Notes under the pieces: generated by a model
The model's database searches: none
The model's input: the letters and a program-made list of their open reading frames with translations, nothing else
Told to the model about the DNA's origin: nothing
Origin: Dryocosmus kuriphilus
Lineage: Eukaryota; Arthropoda; Insecta; Hymenoptera; Cynipidae
Assembly (NCBI GenBank): GCA_038277395.1
Contig: CM076190.1
Coordinates: forward strand, 239,830,452-239,894,451
Reading direction: 5' to 3'
DNA: 64,000 nucleotides
Part shown: piece after piece, positions 12,201 through 23,900 of the stretch
Numbering within the stretch: the first letter of the stretch is position 1
Layout of the letters: every line of letters starts with the position of its first letter
Position numbers and translations under genes: made by a program

Positions 12201-15200
12201 ATCCTTGAGTCAGTTTCTTAAGGACGCGTTAACCAACTCGTGCACCAGGTGTATAAAATGCAACTTCTTCGGGGAAGTTGGGTTTTACAAGTAAAAAAGG
12301 GATCCTTGAGTCAGTTTCTTAAGGACGCGTTAACCAACTCGTGCACCAGGTGTATAAAATGCAACTTCTTCGGGGAAGTTGGGTTTTACAAGTAAAAAAG
12401 GGATCCTTGAGTCAGTTTCTTAAGGACGCGTTAACCAACTCGTGCACCAGGTGTATAAAATGCAACTTCTTCGGGGAAGTTGGGTTTTACAAGTAAAAAA
12501 GGGATCCTTGAGTCAGTTTCTTAAGGACGCGTTAACCAACTCGTGCACCAGGTGTATAAAATGCAACTTCTTCGGGGAAGTTGGGTTTTACAAGTAAAAA
12601 AGGGATCCTTGAGTCAGTTTCTTAAGGACGCGTTAACCAACTCGTGCACCAGGTGTATAAAATGCAACTTCTTCGGGGAAGTTGGGTTTTACAAGTAAAA
12701 AAGGGATCCTTGAGTCAGTTTCTTAAGGACGCGTTAACCAACTCGTGCACCAGGTGTATACAAAATGCAACTTCTTCGGGGAAGTTGGGTTTTACAAGTA
12801 AAAAAGGGATCCTTGAGTCAGTTTCTTAAGGACGCGTTAACCAACTCGTGCACCAGGTGTATAAAATGCAACTTCTTCGGGGAAGTTGGGTTTTACAAGT
12901 AAAAAAAAAAGGATCCTTGAGTCAGTTTCTTAAGGACGCGTTAACCAACTCGTGCACCAGGTGTATAAAATGCAACTTCTTCGGGGAAGTTGGGTTTTAC
13001 AAGTAAAAAAAGGGATCCTTGAGTCAGTTTCTTAAGGACGCGTTAACCAACTCGTGCACCAGGTGTATAAAATGCAACTTCTTCGGGGAAGTTGGGTTTT
13101 ACAAGTAAAAAAGGGATCCTTGAGTCAGTTTCTTAAGGACGCGTTAACCAACTCGTGCACCAGGTGTATAAAATGCAACTTCTTCGGGGAAGTTGGGTTT
13201 TACAAGTAAAAAAGGGATCCTTGAGTCAGTTTCTTAAGGACGCGTTAACCAACTCGTGCACCAGGTGTATAAAAATGCAACTTCTTCGGGGAAGTTGGGT
13301 TTTACAAGTAAAAAAGGGATCCTTGAGTCAGTTTCTTAAGGACGCGTTAACCAACTCGTGCACCAGGTGTATAAAAATGCAACTTCTTCGGGGAAGTTGG
13401 GTTTTTTTAAGTAAAAAAGGGATCCTTGAGTCAGTTTCTTAAGGACGCGTTAACCAACTCGTGCACCAGGTGTATAAAATGCAACTTCTTCGGGGAAGTT
13501 GGGTTTTACAAGTAAAAAAGGGGATCCTTGAGTCAGTTTCTTAAGGACGCGTTAACCAACTCGTGCACCAGGTGTATAAAATGCAACTTCTTCGGGGAAG
13601 TTGGGTTTTACAAGTAAAAAAAAGGGATCCTTGAGTCAGTTTCTTAAGGACGCGTTAACCAACTCGTGCACCAGGTGTATAAAATGCAACTTCTTCGGGG
13701 AAGTTGGGTTTTACAAGTAAAAAAGGGATCCTTGAGTCAGTTTCTTAAGGACGCGTTAACCAACTCGTGCACCAGGTGTATAAAATGCAACTTCGGGGAA
13801 AGTTGGGTTTTACAAGTAAAAAAAAAGGATCCTTGAGTCAGTTTCTTAAGGACGCGTTAACCAACTCGTGCACCAGGTGTATAAAATGCAACTTCTTCGG
13901 GGAAGTTGGGTTTTACAAGTAAAAAAAAAGGATCCTTGAGTCAGTTTCTTAAGGACGCGTTAACCAACTCGTGCACCAGGTGTATAAAATGCAACTTCTT
14001 CGGGGAAGTTGGGTTTTACAAGTAAAAAAGGGATCCTTGAGTCAGTTTCTTAAGGACGCGTTAACCAACTCGTGCACCAGGTGTATAAAATGCAACTTCT
14101 TCGGGGAAGTTGGGTTTTTTACAAGTAAAAAAAGGGATCCTTGAGTCAGTTTCTTAAGGACGCGTTAACCAACTCGTGCACCAGGTGTATAAAATGCAAC
14201 TTCTTCGGGGAAGTTGGGTTTTACAAGTAAAAAAGGGATCCTTGAGTCAGTTTCTTAAGGACGCGTTAACCAACTCGTGCACCAGGTGTATAAAATGCAA
14301 CTTCTTCGGGGAAGTTGGGTTTTACAAGTAAAAAAGGGATCCTTGAGTCAGTTTTCTTTTCTTAAGGACGCGTTAACCAACTCGTGCACCAGGTGTATAA
14401 AAATGCAACTTCTTCGGGGAAGTTGGGTTTTTACAAGTAAAAAAGGGATCCTTGAGTCAGTTTCTTAAGGACGCGTTAACCAACTCGTGCACCAGGTGTA
14501 TAAAATGCAACTTCTTCGGGGAAGTTGGGTTTTACAAGTAAAAAAGGGATCCTTGAGTCAGTTTCTTAAGGACGCGTTAACCAACTCGTGCACCAGGTGT
14601 ATAAAATGCAACTTCTTCGGGGAAGTTGGGTTTTACAAGTAAAAAAAGGGATCCTTGAGTCAGTTTCTTAAGGACGCGTTAACCAACTCGTGCACCAGGT
14701 GTATAAAATGCAACTTCTTCGGGGAAGTTGGGTTTTACAAGTAAAAAAGGGATTTGAGTCAGTTTCTTAAGGACGCGTTAACCAACTCGTGCACAGGTGT
14801 AAAAAAAGTAAAAAAAAGGGATCCTTGAGTCAGTTTCTTAAGGACGCGTTAACCAACTCGTGCACCAGGTGTATAAAATGCAACTTCTTCGGGGAAGTTG
14901 GGTTTTACAAGTAAAAAAAAGGATCCTTGAGTCAGTTTCTTAAGGACGCGTTAACCAACTCGTGCACCAGGTGTATAAAATGCAACTTCTTCGGGGAAAG
15001 TTGGGTTTTACAAGTAAAAAAGGGATCCTTGAGTCAGTTTCTTAAGGACGCGTTAACCAACTCGTGCACCAGGTGTATAAAAATGCAACTTCTTCGGGGA
15101 AGTTGGGTTTTACAAGTAAAAAAGGGATCCTTGAGTCAGTTTCTTAAGGACGCGTTAACCAACTCGTGCACCAGGTGTATAAAATGCAACTTCTTCGGGG

Positions 15201-18108
15201 AAGTTGGGTTTTACAAGTAAAAAAGGGATCCTTGAGTCAGTTTCTTAAGGACGCGTTAACCAACTCGTGCACCAGGTGTATAAAATGCAACTTCTTCGGG
15301 GAAGTTGGGTTTTACAAGTAAAAAAGGGATCCTTGAGTCAGTTTCTTAAGGACGCGTTAACCAACTCGTGCACCAGGTGTATAAAATGCAACTTCTTCGG
15401 GGAAGTTGGGTTTTACAAGTAAAAAAGGGATCCTTGAGTCAGTTTCTTAAGGACGCGTTAACCAACTCGTGCACCAGGTGTATAAAATGCAACTTCTTCG
15501 GGGAAGTTGGGTTTTACAAGTAAAAAAGGGATCCTTGAGTCAGTTTCTTAAGGACGCGTTAACCAACTCGTGCACCAGGTGTATAAAATGCAACTTCTTC
15601 GGGGAAGTTGGGTTTTACAAGTAAAAAAGGGATCCTTGAGTCAGTTTCTTAAGGACGCGTTAACCAACTCGTGCACCAGGTGTATAAAATGCAACTTCTT
15701 CGGGGAAGTTGGGTTTTACAAGTAAAAAAGGGATCCTTGAGTCAGTTTCTTAAGGACGCGTTAACCAACTCGTGCACCAGGTGTATAAAATGCAACTTCT
15801 TCGGGGAAAGTTGGGTTTTACAAGTAAAAAAGGGATCCTTGAGTCAGTTTCTTAAGGACGCGTTAACCAACTCGTGCACCAGGTGTATAAAATGCAACTT
15901 CTTCGGGGGAAGTTGGGTTTTACACAAGTAAAAAAGGGATCCTTGAGTCAGTTTCTTAAGGACGCGTTAACCAACTCGTGCACCAGGTGTATAAAATGCA
16001 ACTTCTTCGGGGGGAAGTTGGGTTTTACACAAGTAAAAAAGGGATCCTTGAGTCAGTTTCTTAAGGACGCGTTAACCAACTCGTGCACCAGGTGTATAAA
16101 ATGCAACTTCTTCGGGGAAGTTGGGTTTTTACAAGTAAAAAAGGGATCCTTGAGTCAGTTTCTTAAGGACGCGTTAACCAACTCGTGCACCAGGTGTATA
16201 AAATGCAACTTCTTCGGGGAAGTTGGGTTTTACAAGTAAAAAAGGGATCCTTGAGTCAGTTTCTTAAGGACGCGTTAACCAACTCGTGCACCAGGTGTAT
16301 AAAATGCAACTTCTTCGGGGAAGTTGGGTTTTACAAGTAAAAAAGGGATCCTTGAGTCAGTTTCTTAAGGACGCGTTAACCAACTCGTGCACCAGGTGTA
16401 TAAAATGCAACTTCTTCGGGGAAGTTGGGTTTTACAAGTAAAAAAGGGATCCTTGAGTCAGTTTCTTAAGGACGCGTTAACCAACTCGTGCACCAGGTGT
16501 ATAAAATGCAACTTCTTCGGGGAAGTTGGGTTTTACAAGTAAAAAAGGGATCCTTGAGTCAGTTTCTTAAGGACGCGTTAACCAACTCGTGCACCAGGTG
16601 TATAAAATGCAACTTCTTCGGGGAAGTTGGGTTTTACAAGTAAAAAAAGGGATCCTTGAGTCAGTTTCTTAAGGACGCGTTAACCAACTCGTGCACCAGG
16701 TGTATAAAATGCAACTTCTTCGGGGAAGTTGGGTTTTACAAGTAAAAAAGGGATCCTTGAGTCAGTTTCTTAAGGACGCGTTAACCAACTCGTGCACCAG
16801 GTGTATAAAATGCAACTTCTTCGGGGAAGTTGGGTTTTACAAGTAAAAAAGGGATCCTTGAGTCAGTTTCTTAAGGACGCGTTAACCAACTCGTGCACCA
16901 GGTGTATAAAATGCAACTTCTTCGGGGAAGTTGGGTTTTACAAGTAAAAAAGGGATCCTTGAGTCAGTTTCTTAAGGACGCGTTAACCAACTCGTGCACC
17001 AGGTGTATAAAATGCAACTTCTTCGGGGAAGTTGGGTTTTACAAGTAAAAAAGGGATCCTTGAGTCAGTTTCTTAAGGACGCGTTAACCAACTCGTGCAC
17101 CAGGTGTATAAAATGCAACTTCTTCGGGGAAGTTGGGTTTTACAAGTAAAAAAGGGATCCTTGAGTCAGTTTCTTAAGGACGCGTTAACCAACTCGTGCA
17201 CCAGGTGTACAAAATGCAACTTCTTCGGGGAAGTTGGGTTTTACAAGTAAAAAAGGGATCCTTGAGTCAGTTTCTTAAGGACGCGTTAACCAACTCGTGC
17301 ACCAGGTGTATAAAATGCAACTTCTTCGGGGAAGTTGGGTTTTACAAGTAAAAAAGGGATCCTTGAGTCAGTTTCTTAAGGACGCGTTAACCAACTCGTG
17401 CACCAGGTGTATAAAATGCAACTTCTTCGGGGAAGTTGGGTTTTACAAGTAAAAAAGGGATCCTTGAGTCAGTTTCTTAAGGACGCGTTAACCAACTCGT
17501 GCACCAGGTGTATAAAATGCAACTTCTTCTTCGGGGAAGTTGGGTTTTACAAGTAAAAAAGGGATCCTTGAGTCAGTTTCTTAAGGACGCGTTAACCAAC
17601 TCGTGCACCAGGTGTATAAAATGCAACTTCTTCGGGGAAGTTGGGTTTTTACAAGTAAAAAAGGGATCCTTGAGTCAGTTTCTTAAGGACGCGTTAACCA
17701 ACTCGTGCACCAGGTGTATAAAATGCAACTTCTTCGGGGAAGTTGGGTTTTACAAGTAAAAAAAGGGATCCTTGAGTCAGTTTCTTAAGGACGCGTTAAC
17801 CAACTCGTGCACCAGGTGTATAAAATGCAACTTCTTCGGGGAAGTTGGGTTTTACAAGTAAAAAAGGGATCCTTGAGTCAGTTTCTTAAGGACGCGTTAA
17901 CCAACTCGTGCACCAGGTGTATAAAATGCAACTTCTTCGGGGAAGTTGGGTTTTACAAGTAAAAAAGGGATCCTTGAGTCAGTTTCTTAAGGACGCGTTA
18001 ACCAACTCGTGCACCAGGTGTATAAAATGCAACTTCTTCGGAAAGTTGGGTTTTACAAGTAAAAAAGGGATCCTTGAGTCAGTTTCTTAAGGACGCGTTA
18101 ACCAACTC

Positions 18109-18712
18109 GTGCACCAGGTGTATAAAATGCAACTTCTTCGGGGAAGTTGGGTTTTACAAGTAAAAAAGGGATCCTTGAGTCAGTTTCTTAAGGACGCGTT
18201 AACCAACTCGTGCACCAGGTGTATAAAATGCAACTTCTTCGGGAAGTTGGGTTTTACAAGTAAAAAAGGGATCCTTGAGTCAGTTTCTTAAGGACGCGTT
18301 AACCAACTCGTGCACCAGGTGTATAAAATGCAACTTCTTCGGGGAAGTTGGGTTTTACAAGTAAAAAAGGGATCCTTGAGTCAGTTTCTTAAGGACGCGT
18401 TAACCAACTCGTGCACCAGGTGTATAAAATGCAACTTCTTCGGGGAAGTTGGGTTTTACAAGTAAAAAAGGGATCCTTGAGTCAGTTTCTTAAGGACGCG
18501 TTAACCAACTCGTGCACCAGGTGTATAAAATGCAACTTCTTCGGGAAGTTGGGTTTTACAAGTAAAAAAGGGATCCTTGAGTCAGTTTCTTAAGGACGCG
18601 TTAACCAACTCGTGCACCAGGTGTATAAAATGCAACTTCTTCGGGGAAGTTGGGTTTTACAAGTAAAAAAGGGATCCTTGAGTCAGTTTCTTAAGGACGC
18701 GTTAACCAACTC
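18109..18712. repeat. Local three-monomer higher-order duplication in satellite A
   Basis: Two successive 302-bp blocks (18109-18410 and 18411-18712) carry the same order of monomers, including a rare unit with one G fewer in the hairpin loop (CTTCGGGAAG near 18237 and 18539). The shared rare variant at a fixed 302-bp spacing indicates a recent block duplication of three monomers rather than independent changes. Confidence 0.6.
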
Positions 18713-20461
18713 GTGCACCAGGTGTATAAAATGCAACTTCTTCGGGGAAGTTGGGTTTTACAAGTAAAAAAGGGATCCTTGAGTCAGTTTCTTAAGGACG
18801 CGTTAACCAACTCGTGCACCAGGTGTATAAAAAATGCAACTTCTTCGGGGAAGTTGGGTTTTACAAGTAAAAAAGGGATCCTTGAGTCAGTTTCTTAAGG
18901 ACGCGTTAACCAACTCGTGCACCAGGTGTATAAAATGCAACTTCTTCGGGGAAGTTGGGTTTTACAAGTAAAAAAAAAGGGATCCTTGAGTCAGTTTCTT
19001 AAGGACGCGTTAACCAACTCGTGCACCAGGTGTACAAAATGCAACTTCTTCGGGGAAGTTGGGTTTTACAAGTAAAAAAGGGATCCTTGAGTCAGTTTCT
19101 TAAGGACGCGTTAACCAACTCGTGCACCAGGTGTATAAAATGCAACTTCTTCGGGGAAGTTGGGTTTTACAAGTAAAAAAGGGATCCTTGAGTCAGTTTC
19201 TTAAGGACGCGTTCAGTTTCTTAAGGACGCGTTAACCAACTCGTGCACCAGGTGTATAAAATGCAACTTCTTCGGGGAAGTTGGGTTTTTTTTACAAGTA
19301 AAAAAGGGATCCTTGAGTCAGTTTCTTAAGGACGCGTTAACCAACTCGTGCACCAGGTGTATAAAATGCAACTTCTTCGGGGAAGTTGGGTTTTACAAGT
19401 AAAAAAGGGATCCTTGAGTCAGTTTCTTAAGGACGCGTTAACCAACTCGTGCACCAGGTGTATAAAATGCAACTTCTTCGGGGAAGTTGGGTTTTACAAG
19501 TAAAAAAGGGATCCTTGAGTCAGTTTCTTAAGGACGCGTTAACCAACTCGTGCACCAGTGTATAAAATGCAACTTCTTCGGGGAAGTTGGGTTTTACAAG
19601 TAAAAAAGGGATCCTTGAGTCAGTTTCTTAAGGACGCGTTAACCAACTCGTGCACCAGGTGTACAAAATGCAACTTCTTCGGGGAAGTTGGGTTTTACAA
19701 GTAAAAAAGGGATCCTTGAGTCAGTTTCTTAAGGACGCGTTAACCAACTCGTGCACCAGGTGTACAAAATGCAACTTCTTCGGGGAAGTTGGGTTTTACA
19801 AGTAAAAAAGGGATCCTTGAGTCAGTTTCTTAAGGACGCGTTAACCAACTCGTGCACCAGGTGTATAAAATGCAACTTCTTCGGGGAAGTTGGGTTTTAC
19901 AAGTAAAAAAGGGATCCTTGAGTCAGTTTCTTAAGGACGCGTTAACCAACTCGTGCACCAGGTGTAAAAATGCAACTTCTTCGGGGAAGTTGGGTTTTAC
20001 AAGTAAAAAAAAGGGATCCTTGAGTCAGTTTCTTAAGGACGCGTTAACCAACTCGTGCACCAGGTGAAAATGATCTTGAGTCAGTTTCTTAAGGAAGGAC
20101 GCGTTAAACAAAATGCAACTTCTTCGGGGAAGTTGGGTTTTACAAGTAAAAAAGGGATCCTTGAGTCAGTTTCTTAAGGACGCGTTAACCAACTCGTGCA
20201 CCAGGTGTATAAAATGCAACTTCTTCGGGGAAGTTGGGTTTTACAAGTAAAAAAGGGATCCTTGAGTCAGTTTCTTAAGGACGCGTTAACCAACTCGTGC
20301 ACCAGGTGTACAAAATGCAACTTCTTCGGGGAAGTTGGGTTTTACAAGTAAAAAAGGATCCTTGAGTCAGTTTCTTAAGGACGCGTTAACCAACTCGTGC
20401 ACCAGGTGTATAAAATGCAACTTCTTCGGGGAAGTTGGGTTTTACAAGTAAAAAAGGGATC

Positions 20462-20961
20462 NNNNNNNNNNNNNNNNNNNNNNNNNNNNNNNNNNNNNNN
20501 NNNNNNNNNNNNNNNNNNNNNNNNNNNNNNNNNNNNNNNNNNNNNNNNNNNNNNNNNNNNNNNNNNNNNNNNNNNNNNNNNNNNNNNNNNNNNNNNNNNN
20601 NNNNNNNNNNNNNNNNNNNNNNNNNNNNNNNNNNNNNNNNNNNNNNNNNNNNNNNNNNNNNNNNNNNNNNNNNNNNNNNNNNNNNNNNNNNNNNNNNNNN
20701 NNNNNNNNNNNNNNNNNNNNNNNNNNNNNNNNNNNNNNNNNNNNNNNNNNNNNNNNNNNNNNNNNNNNNNNNNNNNNNNNNNNNNNNNNNNNNNNNNNNN
20801 NNNNNNNNNNNNNNNNNNNNNNNNNNNNNNNNNNNNNNNNNNNNNNNNNNNNNNNNNNNNNNNNNNNNNNNNNNNNNNNNNNNNNNNNNNNNNNNNNNNN
20901 NNNNNNNNNNNNNNNNNNNNNNNNNNNNNNNNNNNNNNNNNNNNNNNNNNNNNNNNNNNNN
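20462..20961. other. Assembly gap, 500 N
   Basis: Exactly 500 unknown bases separate satellite A from satellite B. The round number is that of a placeholder gap, so the real distance is unknown, and so is whether the two arrays truly adjoin. Satellite A stops mid-monomer at GGGATC and satellite B starts mid-monomer at CAATATTTTT. Confidence 0.98.
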
Positions 20962-23900
20962 CAATATTTTTGTACGGCATTATTTTTCTAACCTTTTTTA
21001 CATGGTAAATAGTCGATTGCAGCAGATGCCGTTCATTTTTAGATGACATTGCCCGCGTGGAAAAATCGTATATTTATTGTAGATAAATTTCCGAAAAAAA
21101 AAGCTTTCCCGCGGCTTACCGCATCAATATTTTTGTACGGCATTATTTTTCTAACCTTTTTTACATGGTAAATAGTCGATTGCAGCAGATGCCGTTCATT
21201 TTTAGATGACATTGCCCGCGTGGAAAATCGTATATTTATTGTAGATAAATTTCCGAAAAAAAGCTTTCCCGCGGCTTACCGCATCAATATTTTTGTACGG
21301 CATTATTTTTCTAACCTTTTCCGAAAAAAAAGCTTTCCCACGGCTTACCATGGTAAATAGTCGATTGCAGCAGATGCCGTTCATTTTTAGATGACATTGC
21401 CCGCGTGGAAAAAAATCGTATATTTATTGTAGATAAATTTCCGAAAAAAAGCTTTCCCGCGGCTTACCGCATCAATATTTTTGTACGGCATTATTTTTCT
21501 AACCTTTTTTACATGGTAAATAGTCGATTGCAGCAGATGCCGTTCATTTTTAGATGACATTGCCCGCGTGGAAAAATCGTATATATTATTGTAGATAAAT
21601 TTCCGATTTATTGTAGATTAAATTTCCGAAAAAAAAGCTTTCCCGCGGCTTACCGCATCAATATTTTTGTACGGCATTATTTTTCTAACCTTTTTTACAT
21701 GGTAAATAGTCGATTGCAGCAGATGCCGTTCATTTTTAGATGACATTGCCCGCGTGGAAAAATCGTATATTTATTGTAGATAAATTTCCGAAAAAAAGCT
21801 TTCCCGCGGCTTACCGCATCAATATTTTTGTACGGCATTATTTTTCTAACCTTTTTTACATGGTAAATAGTCGATTGCAGCAGATGCCGTTCATTTTTAG
21901 ATGACATTGCCCGCGTGGAAAATCGTATATTTATTGTAGATAAATTTCCGAAAAAAAGCTTTCCCGCGGCTTACCGCATCAATATTTTTGTACGGCATTA
22001 TTTTTCTAACCTTTTTTACATGGTAAATAGTCGATTGCAGCAGATGCCGTTCATTTTTAGATGACATTGCCCGCGTGGAAAATCGTATATTTATTTTTGT
22101 ACGATAAATTTCCGAAAAAAAGCTTTCCCCCGCGGCTTACCGCACCGCATCAATATTTTTGTACGGCATTATTTTTCTAACCTTTTTTACATGGTAAATA
22201 GTCGATTGCAGCAGATGCCGTTCATTTTTAGATGACATTGCCCGCGTGGAAAAATCGTATATTTATTGTAGATAAATTTCCGAAAAAAAGCTTTCCCGCG
22301 GCTTACCGCATCAATATTTTTGTACGGCATTATTTTTCTAACCTTTTTTACATGGTAAATAGTCGATTGCAGCAGATGCCGTTCATTTTTAGATGACATT
22401 GCCCGCGTGGAAAAATCGTATATTTATTGTAGATAAATTTCCGAAAAAAAGCTTTCCCGCGGCTTACCGCATCAATATTTTTGTACGGCATTATTTTTCT
22501 AACCTTTTTTACATGGTAAATAGTCGATTGCAGCAGATGCCGTTCATTTTTAGATGACATTGCCCGCGTGGAAAAATCGTATATTTATTGTAGTAAATTT
22601 CGAAAAAAAAGCTTTCCCGCGGCTTACGCATCAATATTTTTGTACGGCATTATTTTTCTAACCTTTTTACATGGTAAAATAGTCGATTGCAGCATCAATA
22701 TTTTTGTACGGCATTATTTTTCTAACCTTTTTTACATGCCAGTTGCATTTTTAGATGACATTGCCCGCGTGGAAAAATCGTATATTTATTGTAGATAAAT
22801 TTCCGAAAAAAAGCTCTTCCCGCGGCTTACCGCATCAATATTTTTGTACGGCATTATTTTTCTAACCTTTTTTACATGGTAAATAGTCGATTGCAGCAGA
22901 TGCCGTTCATTTTTAGATGACATTGCCCGCGTGGAAAAATCGTATATTTATTGTAGATAAATTTCCGAAAAAAAGCTTTCCCGCGGCTTACCGCATCAAT
23001 ATTTTTGTACGGCATTATTTTTCTAACCTTTTTTACATGGTAAATAGTCGATTGCAGCAGATGCCGTTCATTTTTAGATGACATTGCCCGCGTGGAAAAA
23101 TCGTATATTTATTGTAGATAAATTTCCGAAAAAAAGCTTTCCCGCGGCTTACCGCATCAATATTTTTGTACGGCATTATTTTTCTAACCTTTTTTACATG
23201 GTAAATAGTCGTTGCATGCAGCAGATGCCGTTCATTTTTAGATGACATTGCCCGCGTGGAAAAATCGTATATTTATAGTAGAAATGCCGTTTACATTTTT
23301 TTGTAGATTATTTTTCATTTTTTACCCGATTGCAGCAGATGCCGTTCAAATGACATTGCGCGTGGAAATATCGTTATTTTATTGTAGATAAATTTCCGAA
23401 AAAAAGCTTTCCCGCGGCTTACCGCATCAATATTTTTGTACGGCATTATTTTTCTAACCTTTTTTACATGGTAAATAGTCGATTCGATTGCAGCAGATGC
23501 CGTTCATTTTTAGATGACATTGCCCGCGTGGAAAAATCGTATATTTATTGTAGATAAATTTCCGAAAAAAAGCTTTCCCGCGGCTTACCGCATCAATATT
23601 TTTGTACGGCATTATTTTTCTAACCTTTTTTACATGGTAAATAGTCGATTGCAGCAGATGCCGTTCATTTTTAGATGACATTGCCCGCGTGGAAATATCG
23701 TATATTTATTGTAGATAAATTTCCGAAAAAAAAGCTTTCCCGCGGCTTACCGCATCAATATTTTTGTACGGCATTATTTTTTCTAACCTTTTATTTTATT
23801 GTACATGGTAAAAAGTCCCGATTGCAGCAGATGCCGTTTTTTACATTTTTAGATGACATTGCCCGCGTGGAAAAATCGTATATTTATTGTAGATAAATTT

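Larger units (their letters stand above)
1..20461. repeat. Satellite A: tandem array of a 101-bp monomer, about 200 copies
   Basis: Head-to-tail copies of one monomer fill the whole stretch; counting from one GGGATCC to the next (115 to 216) gives 101 bp. Each unit holds, in order, a BamHI site (GGATCC), a TGAGTCA word, ACGCGT and GTTAAC, the short dyad CACCAGGTG, TATAAAA, the hairpin CAACTTCTTCGGGGAAGTTG, and an A-run of variable length. Most differences between copies are length changes in the A-run, in the TATAAAA tail or in the G/T runs; true substitutions are rare (a recurrent one changes GTGTATAAAA to GTGTACAAAA, for example near 9187 and 17208). No gene is present: open frames here are read-through of the monomer and stop or shift with every indel. 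The array is cut by the window edge on the left and by an assembly gap on the right, so its true length is unknown. Confidence 0.98.

Noticed and set aside
1076..20067. Many plus-strand open frames of 60-121 codons in satellite A
   Set aside because: They are the same two or three phases of the 101-bp monomer read through; they start and stop wherever an indel shifts the phase, and all stretches between are equally repeated.
20375..21049. Open frames spanning the N gap
   Set aside because: They consist of unknown residues between two satellite fragments.
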